Source: CAYNRA01 sp046296415 (GTDB lineage Bacteria > Bacteroidota > Bacteroidia > Cytophagales > Spirosomataceae). Taken from it: a DNA stretch of 64,000 bases. Below are positions 8,226 to 17,416 of this stretch, in pieces. Location: assembly GCA_046296415.1 (NCBI GenBank), contig JBKBLN010000001.1:744001-808000 (forward strand). The letters are read 5' to 3'. Within the stretch, counting starts at the first letter, position 1. Each line of letters opens with the position of its first letter. Under the pieces are notes generated by a model. The model did no database searches and was not told the DNA's origin. It was given only the letters and a program-made list of their open reading frames with translations. Made by a program: the position numbers and the translations under genes.

Positions 8226-9314
8226 ATGAAACGTATTTTCTTATTACTGGCCATGGTGATTGCTTTTACCTCCTGTGAGAAAAATGAGGTGGCACCTTTG
8301 ATGATTCCAACCTCGTACGATGGGGCGAATTTTCAAGCCAATGCTTCTAACGAATATGCCTTGCGAGATAACTTTGCTGCGTTTGTTCGTGAGCTTCAAA
8401 AGGGGCGAGTTGCGGGGACCGTAGTCACAGCAGCTTCATTGCGCACTGTTTTTGAAAATGGTGGTTCCAATTCGGTTTCTGCCAACTTACCTGCAGATCA
8501 ACGACCGCTGTATTTAGCCATGTTTGAAGAGGTTGAAAAAGCATCTCGTGGGACTGGATATGTATTTGGCAATACCCCAGCCCAAAGTGGTCAAGGGGGA
8601 GTCAATAATGGGTATTTATACGATGAAAATGGGTTGGAAATTGAACAAATCTTGGATAAAGGTTCATTTGGTTTAATTTTCTTCCGGAAAGGACAGGCGT
8701 TGCTTCAAAATCCAACCTTGGAAAACCTAGATAAGGCATTGGCCTTGTTTGGAGCTAATCCCTCGTTTCCTAATACCCCAACGGCCTCCCGAGCGGCTCA
8801 GCCAGATGTTTTAATGGCCAATTATGGAGCACGCCGTACACCGGCAGCCGGAGGTTTGTATACCCAGATTCGGGATGCTTTCATTAAAGCGCAAGCGGCG
8901 ATCAAAGCAGGGGCTGACTACAATAAAGAGCGGGATGAAGCGATCGAGGCCATTATCCTTGGCTGGGAGAAAGTCAATGCCGCCACGATTGTAAACTACC
9001 TTTTCTCAACAGAAACTGGATTGACAACAACCAACGCAGACCAAAGAACTCTTTCGATTGCCATGCATGCACATGCCGAATCGATCGGTTTTCTTCAAGG
9101 ATTTAAAGGAGCCTCAGGGAAGAGAATCACCGATGCACAAATTGATGCAGGCTTAGCTTCCTTAAATTCGACACAGCCTTTTCGCTTGATTGGTAGTCCA
9201 ACTGAAATTGCCAAGCTAAGCGCCCTTCGCCGGACATTGCAATCCATCTATGGATTTTCTGATTCTGAGTTAGAGAGTTTCCGAAACAATTGGATTACCG
9301 TAGAACAAAGATAA
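8226..9314 (+). CDS. DUF4856 domain-containing lipoprotein
   Basis: A 362-residue exported lipoprotein: signal peptide with lipobox AFTSC (acylated Cys17), then a full-length DUF4856 domain (begins IPTSYDGANF around residue 27). The family has no defined activity, but in Bacteroidota it is regularly found beside imelysin, HTTM and TonB receptor genes, as here. It is the first gene of a four-gene operon and lies directly behind the promoter at 8163-8194. A periplasmic metal- or haem-handling role is inferred from this context only. Confidence 0.85.
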   Translation: MKRIFLLLAMVIAFTSCEKNEVAPLMIPTSYDGANFQANASNEYALRDNFAAFVRELQKGRVAGTVVTAASLRTVFENGGSNSVSANLPADQRPLYLAMFEEVEKASRGTGYVFGNTPAQSGQGGVNNGYLYDENGLEIEQILDKGSFGLIFFRKGQALLQNPTLENLDKALALFGANPSFPNTPTASRAAQPDVLMANYGARRTPAAGGLYTQIRDAFIKAQAAIKAGADYNKERDEAIEAIILGWEKVNAATIVNYLFSTETGLTTTNADQRTLSIAMHAHAESIGFLQGFKGASGKRITDAQIDAGLASLNSTQPFRLIGSPTEIAKLSALRRTLQSIYGFSDSELESFRNNWITVEQR

Positions 9315-9371
9315 TTCATTCCACTTACAGGGGCGGTGCTGGCATCGCCCCCTCTTTACTTGATGACCACT

Positions 9372-10460
9372 ATGAAAAGAATCGTTTGTTGTTTATTAAT
9401 AGGCTTATTGCCGCTGTGGGGGTGCGATTCAACCCAGAACGGGGACCCAAATCAAGATTTTGATCGAAAAGCCCTTCTAGAGAACATGGCCAATGATTTG
9501 ATCATTCCCGCGTTTTCGACCCTGCAACAAAAAGTGACAACCATGGAAACTGCCATTCGGAATTTTACGCAAAATCCGAATGCTACCACACTAGCTACCG
9601 CCCAACAAGCATGGGAGGAGGCCTACATCGCATGGCAATCGTGCAATGCCTATAATTTTGGACCCGGGGAATTGCCTGTATTCGGGACTTTGACAGATAA
9701 CATCGGGGTTTTTCCGGTTTCTACCCTTAAAATAGAAAATAACATCACCAACCAAAATTTGTCTTTCGATAACTTTGATCGAGATGCTCGTGGTTTTTTA
9801 GCATTGGATTATCTTCTTTTTGATTTGGGTGGGAACGAGCGTGTTTTGCCTAAATTTTCGAATTCCACTCGAAGAGAATATACCCTGCGTGTAGCCCAGG
9901 ATATTGCATCCAAAGTAGCCACCGTCGTAACCGGTTGGCAATCGTATAAAAATACTTTTGTGAGCAATACCGGCACCGACGCGGGTAGTTCGACGGCCGT
10001 ATTATACAATGAATTCGTTAAAAGTTTTGAGGCAGCCAAAAACTTCAAAGTACAATTGCCTGCTGGTCAACGGGCCGGACAAACATCGCCTGAGCCAACT
10101 CGGGTAGAGGCCTATTACAGTGGCAAATCCCTCCTTTTTTTGTCTGCTCACCTAACGGCGATTCAGAACATCTGGGAAGGAAAGAAAGCCAATGGACAAG
10201 ATGGCGTTGGATTTGAAGAATACTTAGCTGCTGTAGAGGGAGGGCCCGAGTTGATCACACAAACACGAAATCAATTGACGTCTGTTCGGCAAGCCAAATC
10301 CAGAGTTCCTGCAGGTTCATTGTCCCAAACAATTCAGACCAATTTATCTATCGTTCAAGATTTAGGCGTCGAACTACAAAAGCAAACACGTTTTTATAAA
10401 AGTGACATGGCATCTCTTTTAGGTATTGCCATTACATTTAATTCCGGAGATGGTGATTGA
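9372..10460 (+). CDS. Imelysin-family lipoprotein
   Basis: A 362-residue helical lipoprotein. The signal peptide ends in lipobox LWGC (Cys18 from the ATG at 9372); an in-frame ATG at 9363 and a GTG at 9336 only lengthen the n-region. The mature part is an imelysin (peptidase M75-like) domain with two helical bundles. The usual GxHxxE motif appears as GPGELP, so the His is missing and peptidase or EfeO-like metal binding by that motif is doubtful. Imelysins are often iron-regulated surface or periplasmic proteins. It overlaps the next gene by 11 nt. Confidence 0.87.
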   Translation: MKRIVCCLLIGLLPLWGCDSTQNGDPNQDFDRKALLENMANDLIIPAFSTLQQKVTTMETAIRNFTQNPNATTLATAQQAWEEAYIAWQSCNAYNFGPGELPVFGTLTDNIGVFPVSTLKIENNITNQNLSFDNFDRDARGFLALDYLLFDLGGNERVLPKFSNSTRREYTLRVAQDIASKVATVVTGWQSYKNTFVSNTGTDAGSSTAVLYNEFVKSFEAAKNFKVQLPAGQRAGQTSPEPTRVEAYYSGKSLLFLSAHLTAIQNIWEGKKANGQDGVGFEEYLAAVEGGPELITQTRNQLTSVRQAKSRVPAGSLSQTIQTNLSIVQDLGVELQKQTRFYKSDMASLLGIAITFNSGDGD

Positions 10461-11814
10461 TCGCCTGTCTACTTTTTGGTCGAATTGCCTGCAGGATTGG
10501 CGAGAAGGTTTTCGCTGGTCGCATGTGAATCGCACCGATTTCCCCATTGAACCACTCGTTACCTTTCGAGTGGTTTTTGGTGCTTTAATGCTCCTCAGTA
10601 CCCTGAGGTTTCTCTACTTGGGTTGGGTGGAAGATCATTTCATTCATACCCAATTTCAATTTAAGTACTATGGATTTGAGTGGGTTACGTTAGCTTCACC
10701 CTTTTGGATGTACGCCCTTCATGGTGTATTACTTTTGGCCTCCATAGGAATCTTGCTGGGGGCTTTCTATCGTCTGGCTGCGGTGGTGTTCTTTTTAGGT
10801 TTTACCTACACACAATTGATTGATTTGACCTATTACCTCAATCATTATTATTTTGTTAGTCTTTTATCGTTTTTACTGATTTTCCTTCCAGCCAATCAGG
10901 CCTATGCATGGGATACGCGAAAATCTCCTCGGTATTTCATTCCCTTTTGGACGGTCGGGATTTTGAGATGGCAGGTGGCCATCCTGTATGTGTATGCAGG
11001 ATTCGCAAAAATGAATTCGGCATGGCTAATTGACTACCTCCCCCTCAAAATTTGGCTTCCGGCCGGAGGGGATTGGATGTTGGTGGGGCCCCTCTTCGCA
11101 CATCCTTGGGCCCCTGCTTTATTTTCTTGGGGGGGGATGCTCTACGATACTTTCATTCCTTTGTTTCTCCTCAATCGTTATACCCGTTGGCCAGCTTATG
11201 TAGCCGTATGGGTATTTCATTTAGCTGTTGGTATCTTGTTTCAAATAGGCGTATTTCCCCTCGTGATGATCGCTATAACTCCTATTTTCTTTTCCTCCGA
11301 TTGGCACCAACGCATTTGGAATCGTTGGAAAAAACCAACTATGGAATCTTGTCCAACAAATTCTGGAAATGTGCCGTTATGGATATGGATCTACCTTGGT
11401 TTTCAACTTATTTTTCCATGGCGATACTTAGCCTATCCAGGTAATTTGTTTTGGACCGAGGAGGGGTATCGTTTTTCTTGGCGGGTCATGTTGATGGAAA
11501 AAGCAGGAACCGCCACCTTTTTTGTAAAAGATCGGCAAACAGGTCAAGAAGGCATAGTGGACAATGGTGAGTTTTTGCGACCTCATCAAGAAAAACAAAT
11601 GGCAATGCAGCCCGACATGATTTTGCAGTTTGCTCATTTTTTGGCCCAACATTATGCAAAATTAGGACTGAAAGATCCGATCGTTCGGGCGGAAGTTTAT
11701 GTGACCTTGAATGGAAAACCCAGTCAGCTCCTCATTGATCCAACTATTGATTTATCTAAAATAAAGGACTCATGGCAACCCAAATCGTGGATATTGCCAG
11801 CTCCAACCCCTTAA
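10450..11814 (+). CDS. HTTM domain-containing membrane protein
   Basis: A 454-residue polytopic protein with about eight membrane segments, matching the HTTM (horizontally transferred transmembrane) domain shared with vitamin K-dependent gamma-carboxylase. The family pattern FRVVFGALMLLSTLRF followed by a repeated aromatic WxxYAGFAKMN segment is visible. The C-terminal ~150 residues are soluble, beginning after a last helix near residue 330, and contain FLRPHQEKQMAMQPDM. Start ATG 10450 overlaps the imelysin stop. In Bacteroidota it travels with imelysin and TonB receptors; a role in iron or haem use is inferred. True carboxylase activity is not indicated. Confidence 0.85.
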   Translation: MVIDRLSTFWSNCLQDWREGFRWSHVNRTDFPIEPLVTFRVVFGALMLLSTLRFLYLGWVEDHFIHTQFQFKYYGFEWVTLASPFWMYALHGVLLLASIGILLGAFYRLAAVVFFLGFTYTQLIDLTYYLNHYYFVSLLSFLLIFLPANQAYAWDTRKSPRYFIPFWTVGILRWQVAILYVYAGFAKMNSAWLIDYLPLKIWLPAGGDWMLVGPLFAHPWAPALFSWGGMLYDTFIPLFLLNRYTRWPAYVAVWVFHLAVGILFQIGVFPLVMIAITPIFFSSDWHQRIWNRWKKPTMESCPTNSGNVPLWIWIYLGFQLIFPWRYLAYPGNLFWTEEGYRFSWRVMLMEKAGTATFFVKDRQTGQEGIVDNGEFLRPHQEKQMAMQPDMILQFAHFLAQHYAKLGLKDPIVRAEVYVTLNGKPSQLLIDPTIDLSKIKDSWQPKSWILPAPTP

Positions 11815-11815
11815 T

Positions 11816-14227
11816 ATGCGGTTTTTGTTTGTATTGCTTTGTTTACCCCTATTTTCCTGGGGACAAAAAGGAAAGATTTTCGGCTTGGTAACCTTTGGCC
11901 GTCAGCCTGTTTCTCAAGCCATGGTCTTTACGAAGGATGGCAAATCGTTTGCAGAAACGAATGCCCAAGGTGCGTATTCGATCACGAATTTATCATATGG
12001 AACCTATACCTTGGTCGCGTTTGCTGAGGGATACAATCAACAGGAAGTGTCGGTTTCTTTGAGTTCAAACACCGAAGAAGTAAATATTGAATTAACGTTA
12101 TTAAGTAAAGAACTGGATGAAGTCAAGGTCCAAGCGGAGCGAGAGCGCACTTTTGGAATGACTCGGTTACGTTCGGTGGAGGGATTGAACATTTTTGAAG
12201 CCAAGAAATCGGAGGTTATTGTCCTGAAAGACATGACCGCCAATTTAGCCACCAATAATGCACGCCAAATATTTTCTAAAGTACCAGGTCTCAATATTTG
12301 GGAAAGCGATGGCGGTGGACTGCAACTGGGGATTGGTGGACGTGGGTTATCTCCCAATCGAACAGCCAATTTCAACACACGTCAAAATGGGTATGACATC
12401 GCCGCAGATGCGTTGGGTTATCCAGAGAGCTATTACACTCCCCCAACCGAGGCATTGGATCGGATCGAGGTGGTTCGTGGGGCGGCCTCATTGCAATATG
12501 GAACCCAATTCGGAGGTCTTTTAAACTTTCGAATGAAAAAAGGCCCTACCGATAAAAAAATAGAGTGGACAAGCCGACAAACCGGAGGGTCTTGGCGGTT
12601 TTTGAATTCTTTTAATAGCCTGGGAGGACAAATCGGAAAGGTAAATTACTATTCCTTTTATCAACGAAAACAAGGAGATGGATGGCGACCTAATTCACAA
12701 TACGCCTATGATATGGCCTACGGTGCTGTGGTTTGGAAGCCCACGGATCGGCTTACATTTTCGGCTGATTATACGTTCATGAACTACCTTGCGAAACAAC
12801 CCGGTGGGTTAACAGATGCACTCTTTAATCAAAATCCAAGGCAAAGTATCCGTAGTCGAAATTGGTTTGGTGTGGATTGGAACTTAGCCTCGTTGACTGT
12901 GGACTATGCGTTTTCGGCCAAAACTAAAATGAATACTCGATTTTTTGGAATCTCGGCTCGTCGACAAGCATTAGGCAATTTGGAACGTATCAATGTAGCC
13001 GATTTTGGGCAAAACCGTGATCTGATCGACGGACTTTTTCAAAACATAGGAAATGAAACTCGTTTGATTCATTACTATAGAACCGGCCAGCAAAACGCTA
13101 TTTTTCTTACGGGTGTCCGACTGTACCGTGGCTCAGCCCGAAGTCGACAAGGAGAAGCCGACCCGACGAATCAACCTAATTTTACATTTTTGAATCCCAC
13201 CAATCTAGAAGATTCCGATTTCCAATTTCCCAGCCGAAACTACAGTTACTTCATTGAAAATATCTTTAATCTCTCCGATCAATGGAGTATAACCCCTGGT
13301 TTTAGATGGGAAAATATTCAAACGTTCGCCAATGGGTATTACAAACAACGTGTATTTGATGGGGCTGGAAATTTAATTGTGGACAATCGGATCGATGAGA
13401 ATCAATCCAGAATCCGCTCGTTTCCGATCTTTGGAATTGGTGTAAGCTTTAAACCCACTGGAAGTTTAGAAATGTATGGGAATATTTCTCAAAACTACCG
13501 GGCAATTAATTTTAATGATATTCGGATCAATAATCCCAATATCATCATTGATCCGAACATTCAGGATGAACGAGGGTTTTCGGCCGACATAGGGGGGCGT
13601 GGTAGTATCGCTCAAGGGAAAATTCAATTTGATGCCTCGGTGTTTTATTTGCGATACAATGATCGAATTGGTTTGTTGTTGAGATCTGATCAACCACCTT
13701 TGTTTTTGGATTATCGGTATCGAACCAATATTTCCGATGCTCGAAATATAGGAATTGAAAGTTTTGTTGAGTCGGATCTTATGCGTTGGTTTCGACCCAA
13801 ATCGACCTTTTCATTGAATGTATTTACTAATTTCTCTTTGATTGATGCACGGTACGTAAACACCGATGAACCTTCAATACGAGGGCGTCAGGTTGAGTTG
13901 GTCCCGGCAGTCATGGTTCGTTCGGGGATATCGTATGTAGGAAAAAAATGGAAGGCCACGTATCAGTTCAACTACACGGCGCGTCAATTCACCGACGCTA
14001 CGAATGCGATCCGAAGTAGCTCGGCGGTCAATGGGGTGATTCCCGCTTACCAAATCATGGATTTTTCGACGAGTTACCAACTGAATCGCCGATTGGTTTT
14101 AGAGGCCTCCGTGAATAATTTGATGAACACGGCTTATTTCACTCGAAGAGCAGATGCCTACCCGGGTCCAGGTATTATACCATCCGATGGACGATCGCTT
14201 TTCTTGACTTTAGGCTGGACGCTTTAA
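11816..14227 (+). CDS. TonB-dependent receptor, FecA-like
   Basis: An 803-residue outer-membrane receptor. Residues 1-16 are a signal peptide; residues ~18-95 a carboxypeptidase-regulatory-like domain (KIFGLVTFGRQPVSQAMV) typical of Bacteroidota; residues ~125-245 the plug, with IEVVRGAASLQYG at its end; the rest a 22-strand barrel finishing in an aromatic residue pattern (LFLTLGWTL). Plug sequence resembles ferric-citrate receptor FecA. The gene starts 1 nt after the HTTM stop, so it is the last gene of the DUF4856-imelysin-HTTM-receptor operon and probably imports a ferric chelate. The exact ligand is unknown. Confidence 0.9.
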   Translation: MRFLFVLLCLPLFSWGQKGKIFGLVTFGRQPVSQAMVFTKDGKSFAETNAQGAYSITNLSYGTYTLVAFAEGYNQQEVSVSLSSNTEEVNIELTLLSKELDEVKVQAERERTFGMTRLRSVEGLNIFEAKKSEVIVLKDMTANLATNNARQIFSKVPGLNIWESDGGGLQLGIGGRGLSPNRTANFNTRQNGYDIAADALGYPESYYTPPTEALDRIEVVRGAASLQYGTQFGGLLNFRMKKGPTDKKIEWTSRQTGGSWRFLNSFNSLGGQIGKVNYYSFYQRKQGDGWRPNSQYAYDMAYGAVVWKPTDRLTFSADYTFMNYLAKQPGGLTDALFNQNPRQSIRSRNWFGVDWNLASLTVDYAFSAKTKMNTRFFGISARRQALGNLERINVADFGQNRDLIDGLFQNIGNETRLIHYYRTGQQNAIFLTGVRLYRGSARSRQGEADPTNQPNFTFLNPTNLEDSDFQFPSRNYSYFIENIFNLSDQWSITPGFRWENIQTFANGYYKQRVFDGAGNLIVDNRIDENQSRIRSFPIFGIGVSFKPTGSLEMYGNISQNYRAINFNDIRINNPNIIIDPNIQDERGFSADIGGRGSIAQGKIQFDASVFYLRYNDRIGLLLRSDQPPLFLDYRYRTNISDARNIGIESFVESDLMRWFRPKSTFSLNVFTNFSLIDARYVNTDEPSIRGRQVELVPAVMVRSGISYVGKKWKATYQFNYTARQFTDATNAIRSSSAVNGVIPAYQIMDFSTSYQLNRRLVLEASVNNLMNTAYFTRRADAYPGPGIIPSDGRSLFLTLGWTL

Positions 14228-14231
14228 TCTC

Positions 14232-14260
14232 CGCGGAGAAATCGAGTGGATCTCTCCGCG
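14232..14260. terminator. GC-rich hairpin between convergent genes
   Basis: CGCGGAGA (14232-14239) pairs with TCTCCGCG (14253-14260), 8 bp, 13-nt loop. There is no long T run on either side, so termination is likely but not certain; it sits between the receptor gene and the convergent LytTR regulator gene. Confidence 0.45.
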
Positions 14261-14285
14261 AATTTGGCCGAATTCTTTGACTTGA

Positions 14286-15026
14286 TTAAAGACTCATTAA
14301 ATCTTTGAATTTAATCGCTTGACGGCGGGAGATTTCAATTTTTTCTCCCCCCCAATTCTTTTCTCCAGCCTTGAGCGTTACGAGCAATCCTCCTGAAAAC
14401 CACGGCTCAATTTTGGCAATGCTGTGTAAATTGATAATATGCTTGCGATTGGCACGGAAGTAAATTTTGGGATCGAGACGTTCTTCTAGGGCATTCAAGC
14501 TCTTGAGAATTAAGGGTTTTTGATCCTCAAAATGCAAGCGAACATAATTGCCCATCGACTCAAACAAGCGCACCTGGCCTAATTTAACAAACCAGCACTT
14601 CTCTCCATCTTTTACAAAAATTTGGTCGCCCTCCGACAGGTAGGTTTGCGACTCCTGCTTCAAGGCTTGATCTTTCAGCTCATTTTCTACTTTTTGAATG
14701 GCCTCGGATAGACGTTGCAACTCTATGGGCTTCAAGATGTAATCCAATGCATTTACTTCAAAAGCTTTCAAGGCATATTCGTCATATGCCGTAGTGAAAA
14801 TCACATGAGGTGCTTTGTCTTCGAGACTTTCAAGGAGTTCAAACCCATTTTTGCCGGGCATTTGAATATCCAAAAACAGGAGATCTGGTTCCAGCTCATC
14901 CATGAGTTCCAAGGCTTCTTCTGCATTGGCTGCCTCACCGACAATCTGGAGTTTGGGAAAATTCTCCAATAATCGTTTCAATTCATTTCGAGCTAGGCGC
15001 TCATCATCAACAATTAATGCTTTCAT
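14286..15026 (-). CDS. LytTR-family response regulator
   Basis: A 246-residue response regulator. Residues 1-120 are a receiver domain with the acidic pair DD (residues 7-8), the phospho-accepting Asp53 in LLFLDIQMPGKNG, and the conserved TTAYDEYALKAF segment with Lys near 103. Residues ~140-246 are a LytTR DNA-binding domain (RANRKHIINLHSIAKIEPW). It follows the histidine kinase gene with a 3-nt gap, so the pair is a LytS/LytR-like two-component system. Its targets are not evident; the convergent TonB receptor operon is only a neighbour. Confidence 0.93.
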   Translation of the reverse strand: MKALIVDDERLARNELKRLLENFPKLQIVGEAANAEEALELMDELEPDLLFLDIQMPGKNGFELLESLEDKAPHVIFTTAYDEYALKAFEVNALDYILKPIELQRLSEAIQKVENELKDQALKQESQTYLSEGDQIFVKDGEKCWFVKLGQVRLFESMGNYVRLHFEDQKPLILKSLNALEERLDPKIYFRANRKHIINLHSIAKIEPWFSGGLLVTLKAGEKNWGGEKIEISRRQAIKFKDLMSL

Positions 15027-15029
15027 GTT

Positions 15030-16088
15030 TTATTGGACAGATGGTTGCAAGGGTATTCGGATTTCAGCACAAACCGTCAGCTCATTTTCTTGAAAGATAC
15101 GAAATTGCGCTTCAGGTCCATATAGTAAGTGTAATCGTTGCTCGGTATTTTGAAGACCGAAGCCAGAATGGTCTTGGGATGCGGTGGGTATACTCAGTTC
15201 ACCGGTATTTCGGATAGACAATAGCAAAAAGGAGCCGTCAAGTCGACTGGAAATATCGATGTAACCCCAGCGGAGTGCTTTTTGTACCCCATGTTTAATG
15301 GCATTTTCTACCAGTGTCTGTAGCATCATGGGAGGAACTTGGATGGAAAGGGTATCTTCGGCAATTTCCCACTTCACTTGGAGTCTCTCTTCGTATCGAA
15401 CCTTCTCAAGTGCTAAATAATCTTCAATGGTTTTCAATTCATCACGGAGTTCCACGGTTTTTCGGCGATCCGCGATCAACGAACTCCGTAAAATACTGGA
15501 GAGTTGGGTAATTCCAGCCTGAGCCCGAACGGGGTCCTCTAAAATCAAGGCTCGAATGCTATTCAAAGCATTGAACATAAAATGGGGATTCATTTGCGCC
15601 CTCAAGACTTTTGACTCCGTCTCTCGAATCGAAGATTGTAATTTGAGGCGTTCGATTTCATCTTGTCTTCGTTCGTTGGTGTAATGATAAAAAACATAAA
15701 TCAATACCCAAATTAAGACGGGTTTACTTTGTGAAATGAGGTAAATCAGGTCCCGCATGGCCCAGTTCATGGCCGAAGTGTCGATGATGGCATTATCCAA
15801 TGGGATGTTTAGAGCGGTCATCAAGGTGGTCATACAGATGACGGCAAGTCCCGTTCTAAATAGAAGACTGGATAAGGATAGTTTAATCCACTGGTATCGT
15901 TTGAAAATCAGGCGAAAGGAATGGGTCAACGTGATTCCGGCAAAGGTATTAGCCAGGGCATTCCCTAAAATGGCTTCAAGTTCTTGCCAAGAAAACGAAA
16001 ATACTGCAAAATAGCCAGTGAGTTCGGTCAGTGAGTAAAAACCCCAACCCAAGCCTTGACAAAGCCAATACAATCGATTTTTATTCAT
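15030..16088 (-). CDS. LytS/YehU-type sensor histidine kinase
   Basis: A 352-residue kinase with four to five membrane segments in the first ~145 residues and no recognisable sensor domain beyond them. A cytoplasmic His_kinase domain follows, with the H-box MNPHFMFNALNSI, then a HATPase_c domain containing the N-box LVENAIKHGV and a GxGxxN-type lid (HSGFGLQNTEQRL). It is transcribed just ahead of the LytTR regulator, 3 nt apart. I chose the ATG at 16088 over a GTG three codons upstream. Confidence 0.92.
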   Translation of the reverse strand: MNKNRLYWLCQGLGWGFYSLTELTGYFAVFSFSWQELEAILGNALANTFAGITLTHSFRLIFKRYQWIKLSLSSLLFRTGLAVICMTTLMTALNIPLDNAIIDTSAMNWAMRDLIYLISQSKPVLIWVLIYVFYHYTNERRQDEIERLKLQSSIRETESKVLRAQMNPHFMFNALNSIRALILEDPVRAQAGITQLSSILRSSLIADRRKTVELRDELKTIEDYLALEKVRYEERLQVKWEIAEDTLSIQVPPMMLQTLVENAIKHGVQKALRWGYIDISSRLDGSFLLLSIRNTGELSIPTASQDHSGFGLQNTEQRLHLLYGPEAQFRIFQENELTVCAEIRIPLQPSVQ

Positions 16089-16179
16089 GCCCTTCACAAT
16101 AGATTGACAAGATACGGGAAAAACAGAAGTGGCCTTGTGTTTCGGGAAGGAAGGTTTTGCTCCTCAATAAAAGGCGGAA

Positions 16180-16818
16180 TTAAACGGTGAGATGCACCAG
16201 GTGTTCGGTATCATTTTCACGCAAGACTGCAAAAGATTGGGAGTCGTAGTGGTACTGCAAGTGATAGAGGCAAAGATTCGAATGTTGAAAGTCATCCATA
16301 TCAGCCAATGGTTTCTGTAGCAGTTGAGTTAACAAAATCCGCATAGCACGGCCGTGCATCGCAATCAGAATTAGATCTTCATCTGTGCGGGATAGGATGT
16401 GCTGCACTGTCACTTTCTGCCTTTCGGCCACTTGTTGTGGACTTTCTCCGCCGGGTGAAGCCAAATAGGTATGTCCCATTCGCCAACCTTTTATCATATT
16501 GGTATGCTCACTGTCATGCGAAGGGTCTGGTTTTTTCCCCTCTTTGATTCCCCAAGAAATTTCGTTTAATCCGGCATGCTTTTCAAAAGGAATACCCGCC
16601 TCAATAAAGGCCTGGACGGATTGAAAGGTGCGCTGTAGTTCAGAAATGTAAATCTTTTGGAAGGGGAGATGCTGGTATGCCTCGTAGAAGGCTTGGGCTT
16701 GTGCTTTCCCTAAATCGTTTAACTCGGCATCGATTCCACTTCCTTGTACGACACCTAAACGGTTGTAGGCAGTTTCACCATGGCGGATGAGGTATATTTC
16801 TTTGACTCGGCTGGACAT
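16180..16818 (-). CDS. Histidine phosphatase family protein
   Basis: A 212-residue protein of the phosphoglycerate mutase-like branch-1 histidine phosphatases. The catalytic motif LIRHGETAYNR is at residues 10-20; a second catalytic His is in IAMHGRAMRIL. The GxxQGxxxD-type stretch VVQGSGIDAELND is typical of broad-specificity phosphatases (PhoE/GpmB-like) that act on small phosphorylated metabolites. It is divergent from the thioesterase gene with ~100 nt between starts. The substrate cannot be read from the sequence. Confidence 0.9.
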   Translation of the reverse strand: MSSRVKEIYLIRHGETAYNRLGVVQGSGIDAELNDLGKAQAQAFYEAYQHLPFQKIYISELQRTFQSVQAFIEAGIPFEKHAGLNEISWGIKEGKKPDPSHDSEHTNMIKGWRMGHTYLASPGGESPQQVAERQKVTVQHILSRTDEDLILIAMHGRAMRILLTQLLQKPLADMDDFQHSNLCLYHLQYHYDSQSFAVLRENDTEHLVHLTV

Positions 16819-16916
16819 GGGATGGTTTGTTTAGCTGCGTGGGAATGTGTAGTATTACTAAGTTTTCAATACGTAGAATCAGAAAACTAGAAATTTCACG
16901 CAAAATTACAGAAAAG

Positions 16917-17339
16917 ATGTTTAAAAACTTGGTCGATCTTGAAAATTTGAAACAAATGGATCAGCAATCCATGGGGGGACATTTGGGGATTGAATATTTG
17001 GAGGTTGGTTCCGATTACCTTAAAGCTCGAATGCCTGTGGATCACCGAACCAAACAGCCCTTTGGTTTACTGCACGGGGGCGCGTCGGTTGTCTTGGCAG
17101 AAACCTTGGGTTCTATTGCGTCTTTCTTATGTTTGGAAGATCCTTCCAAGCAGCGGGCGGTTGGATTGGAAATTAATGCCAACCACCTCCGGGCAGTGAC
17201 ATCGGGTTGGGTGTATGGAACCACCAGGCCGCTTCATGTAGGACGCCGGACGCAAGTTTGGGAAACGAGGATCACCAACGAAGATGATAAACTCGTGTGC
17301 GTGAGCCGATTGACCGTTAGTATTGTTGATGCGTCATAA
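16917..17339 (+). CDS. PaaI/EntH-type hotdog-fold thioesterase
   Basis: A 140-residue hotdog-fold acyl-CoA thioesterase (PaaI family). The family core FGLLHGGASVVLAETLGSIA contains the HGG motif and catalytic Glu. Its size and closeness to YdiI/EntH-type enzymes suggest hydrolysis of an aromatic or 1,4-dihydroxy-2-naphthoyl-CoA thioester, hence a possible menaquinone role, but this is not proven. The ATG at 16917 gives the normal family length; a TTG at 16827 would add 30 residues that match nothing. Confidence 0.87.
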   Translation: MFKNLVDLENLKQMDQQSMGGHLGIEYLEVGSDYLKARMPVDHRTKQPFGLLHGGASVVLAETLGSIASFLCLEDPSKQRAVGLEINANHLRAVTSGWVYGTTRPLHVGRRTQVWETRITNEDDKLVCVSRLTVSIVDAS

Positions 17340-17364
17340 AGACACAATTTATCGAGGGGTAGGA

Positions 17365-17395
17365 TTGACAATGCTTGGAAAATCATGTACCTTTC
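17365..17395 (+). promoter_or_regulatory. Bacteroidota-type promoter of the GH127 gene
   Basis: TTG at 17365-17367, a 20-nt spacer, and TACCTTTC at 17388-17395 (one mismatch to TAnnTTTG), 21 nt ahead of the ATG at 17417. Confidence 0.5.
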
Positions 17396-17416
17396 CACAT
17401 ACAATCCTTCCTAAGT

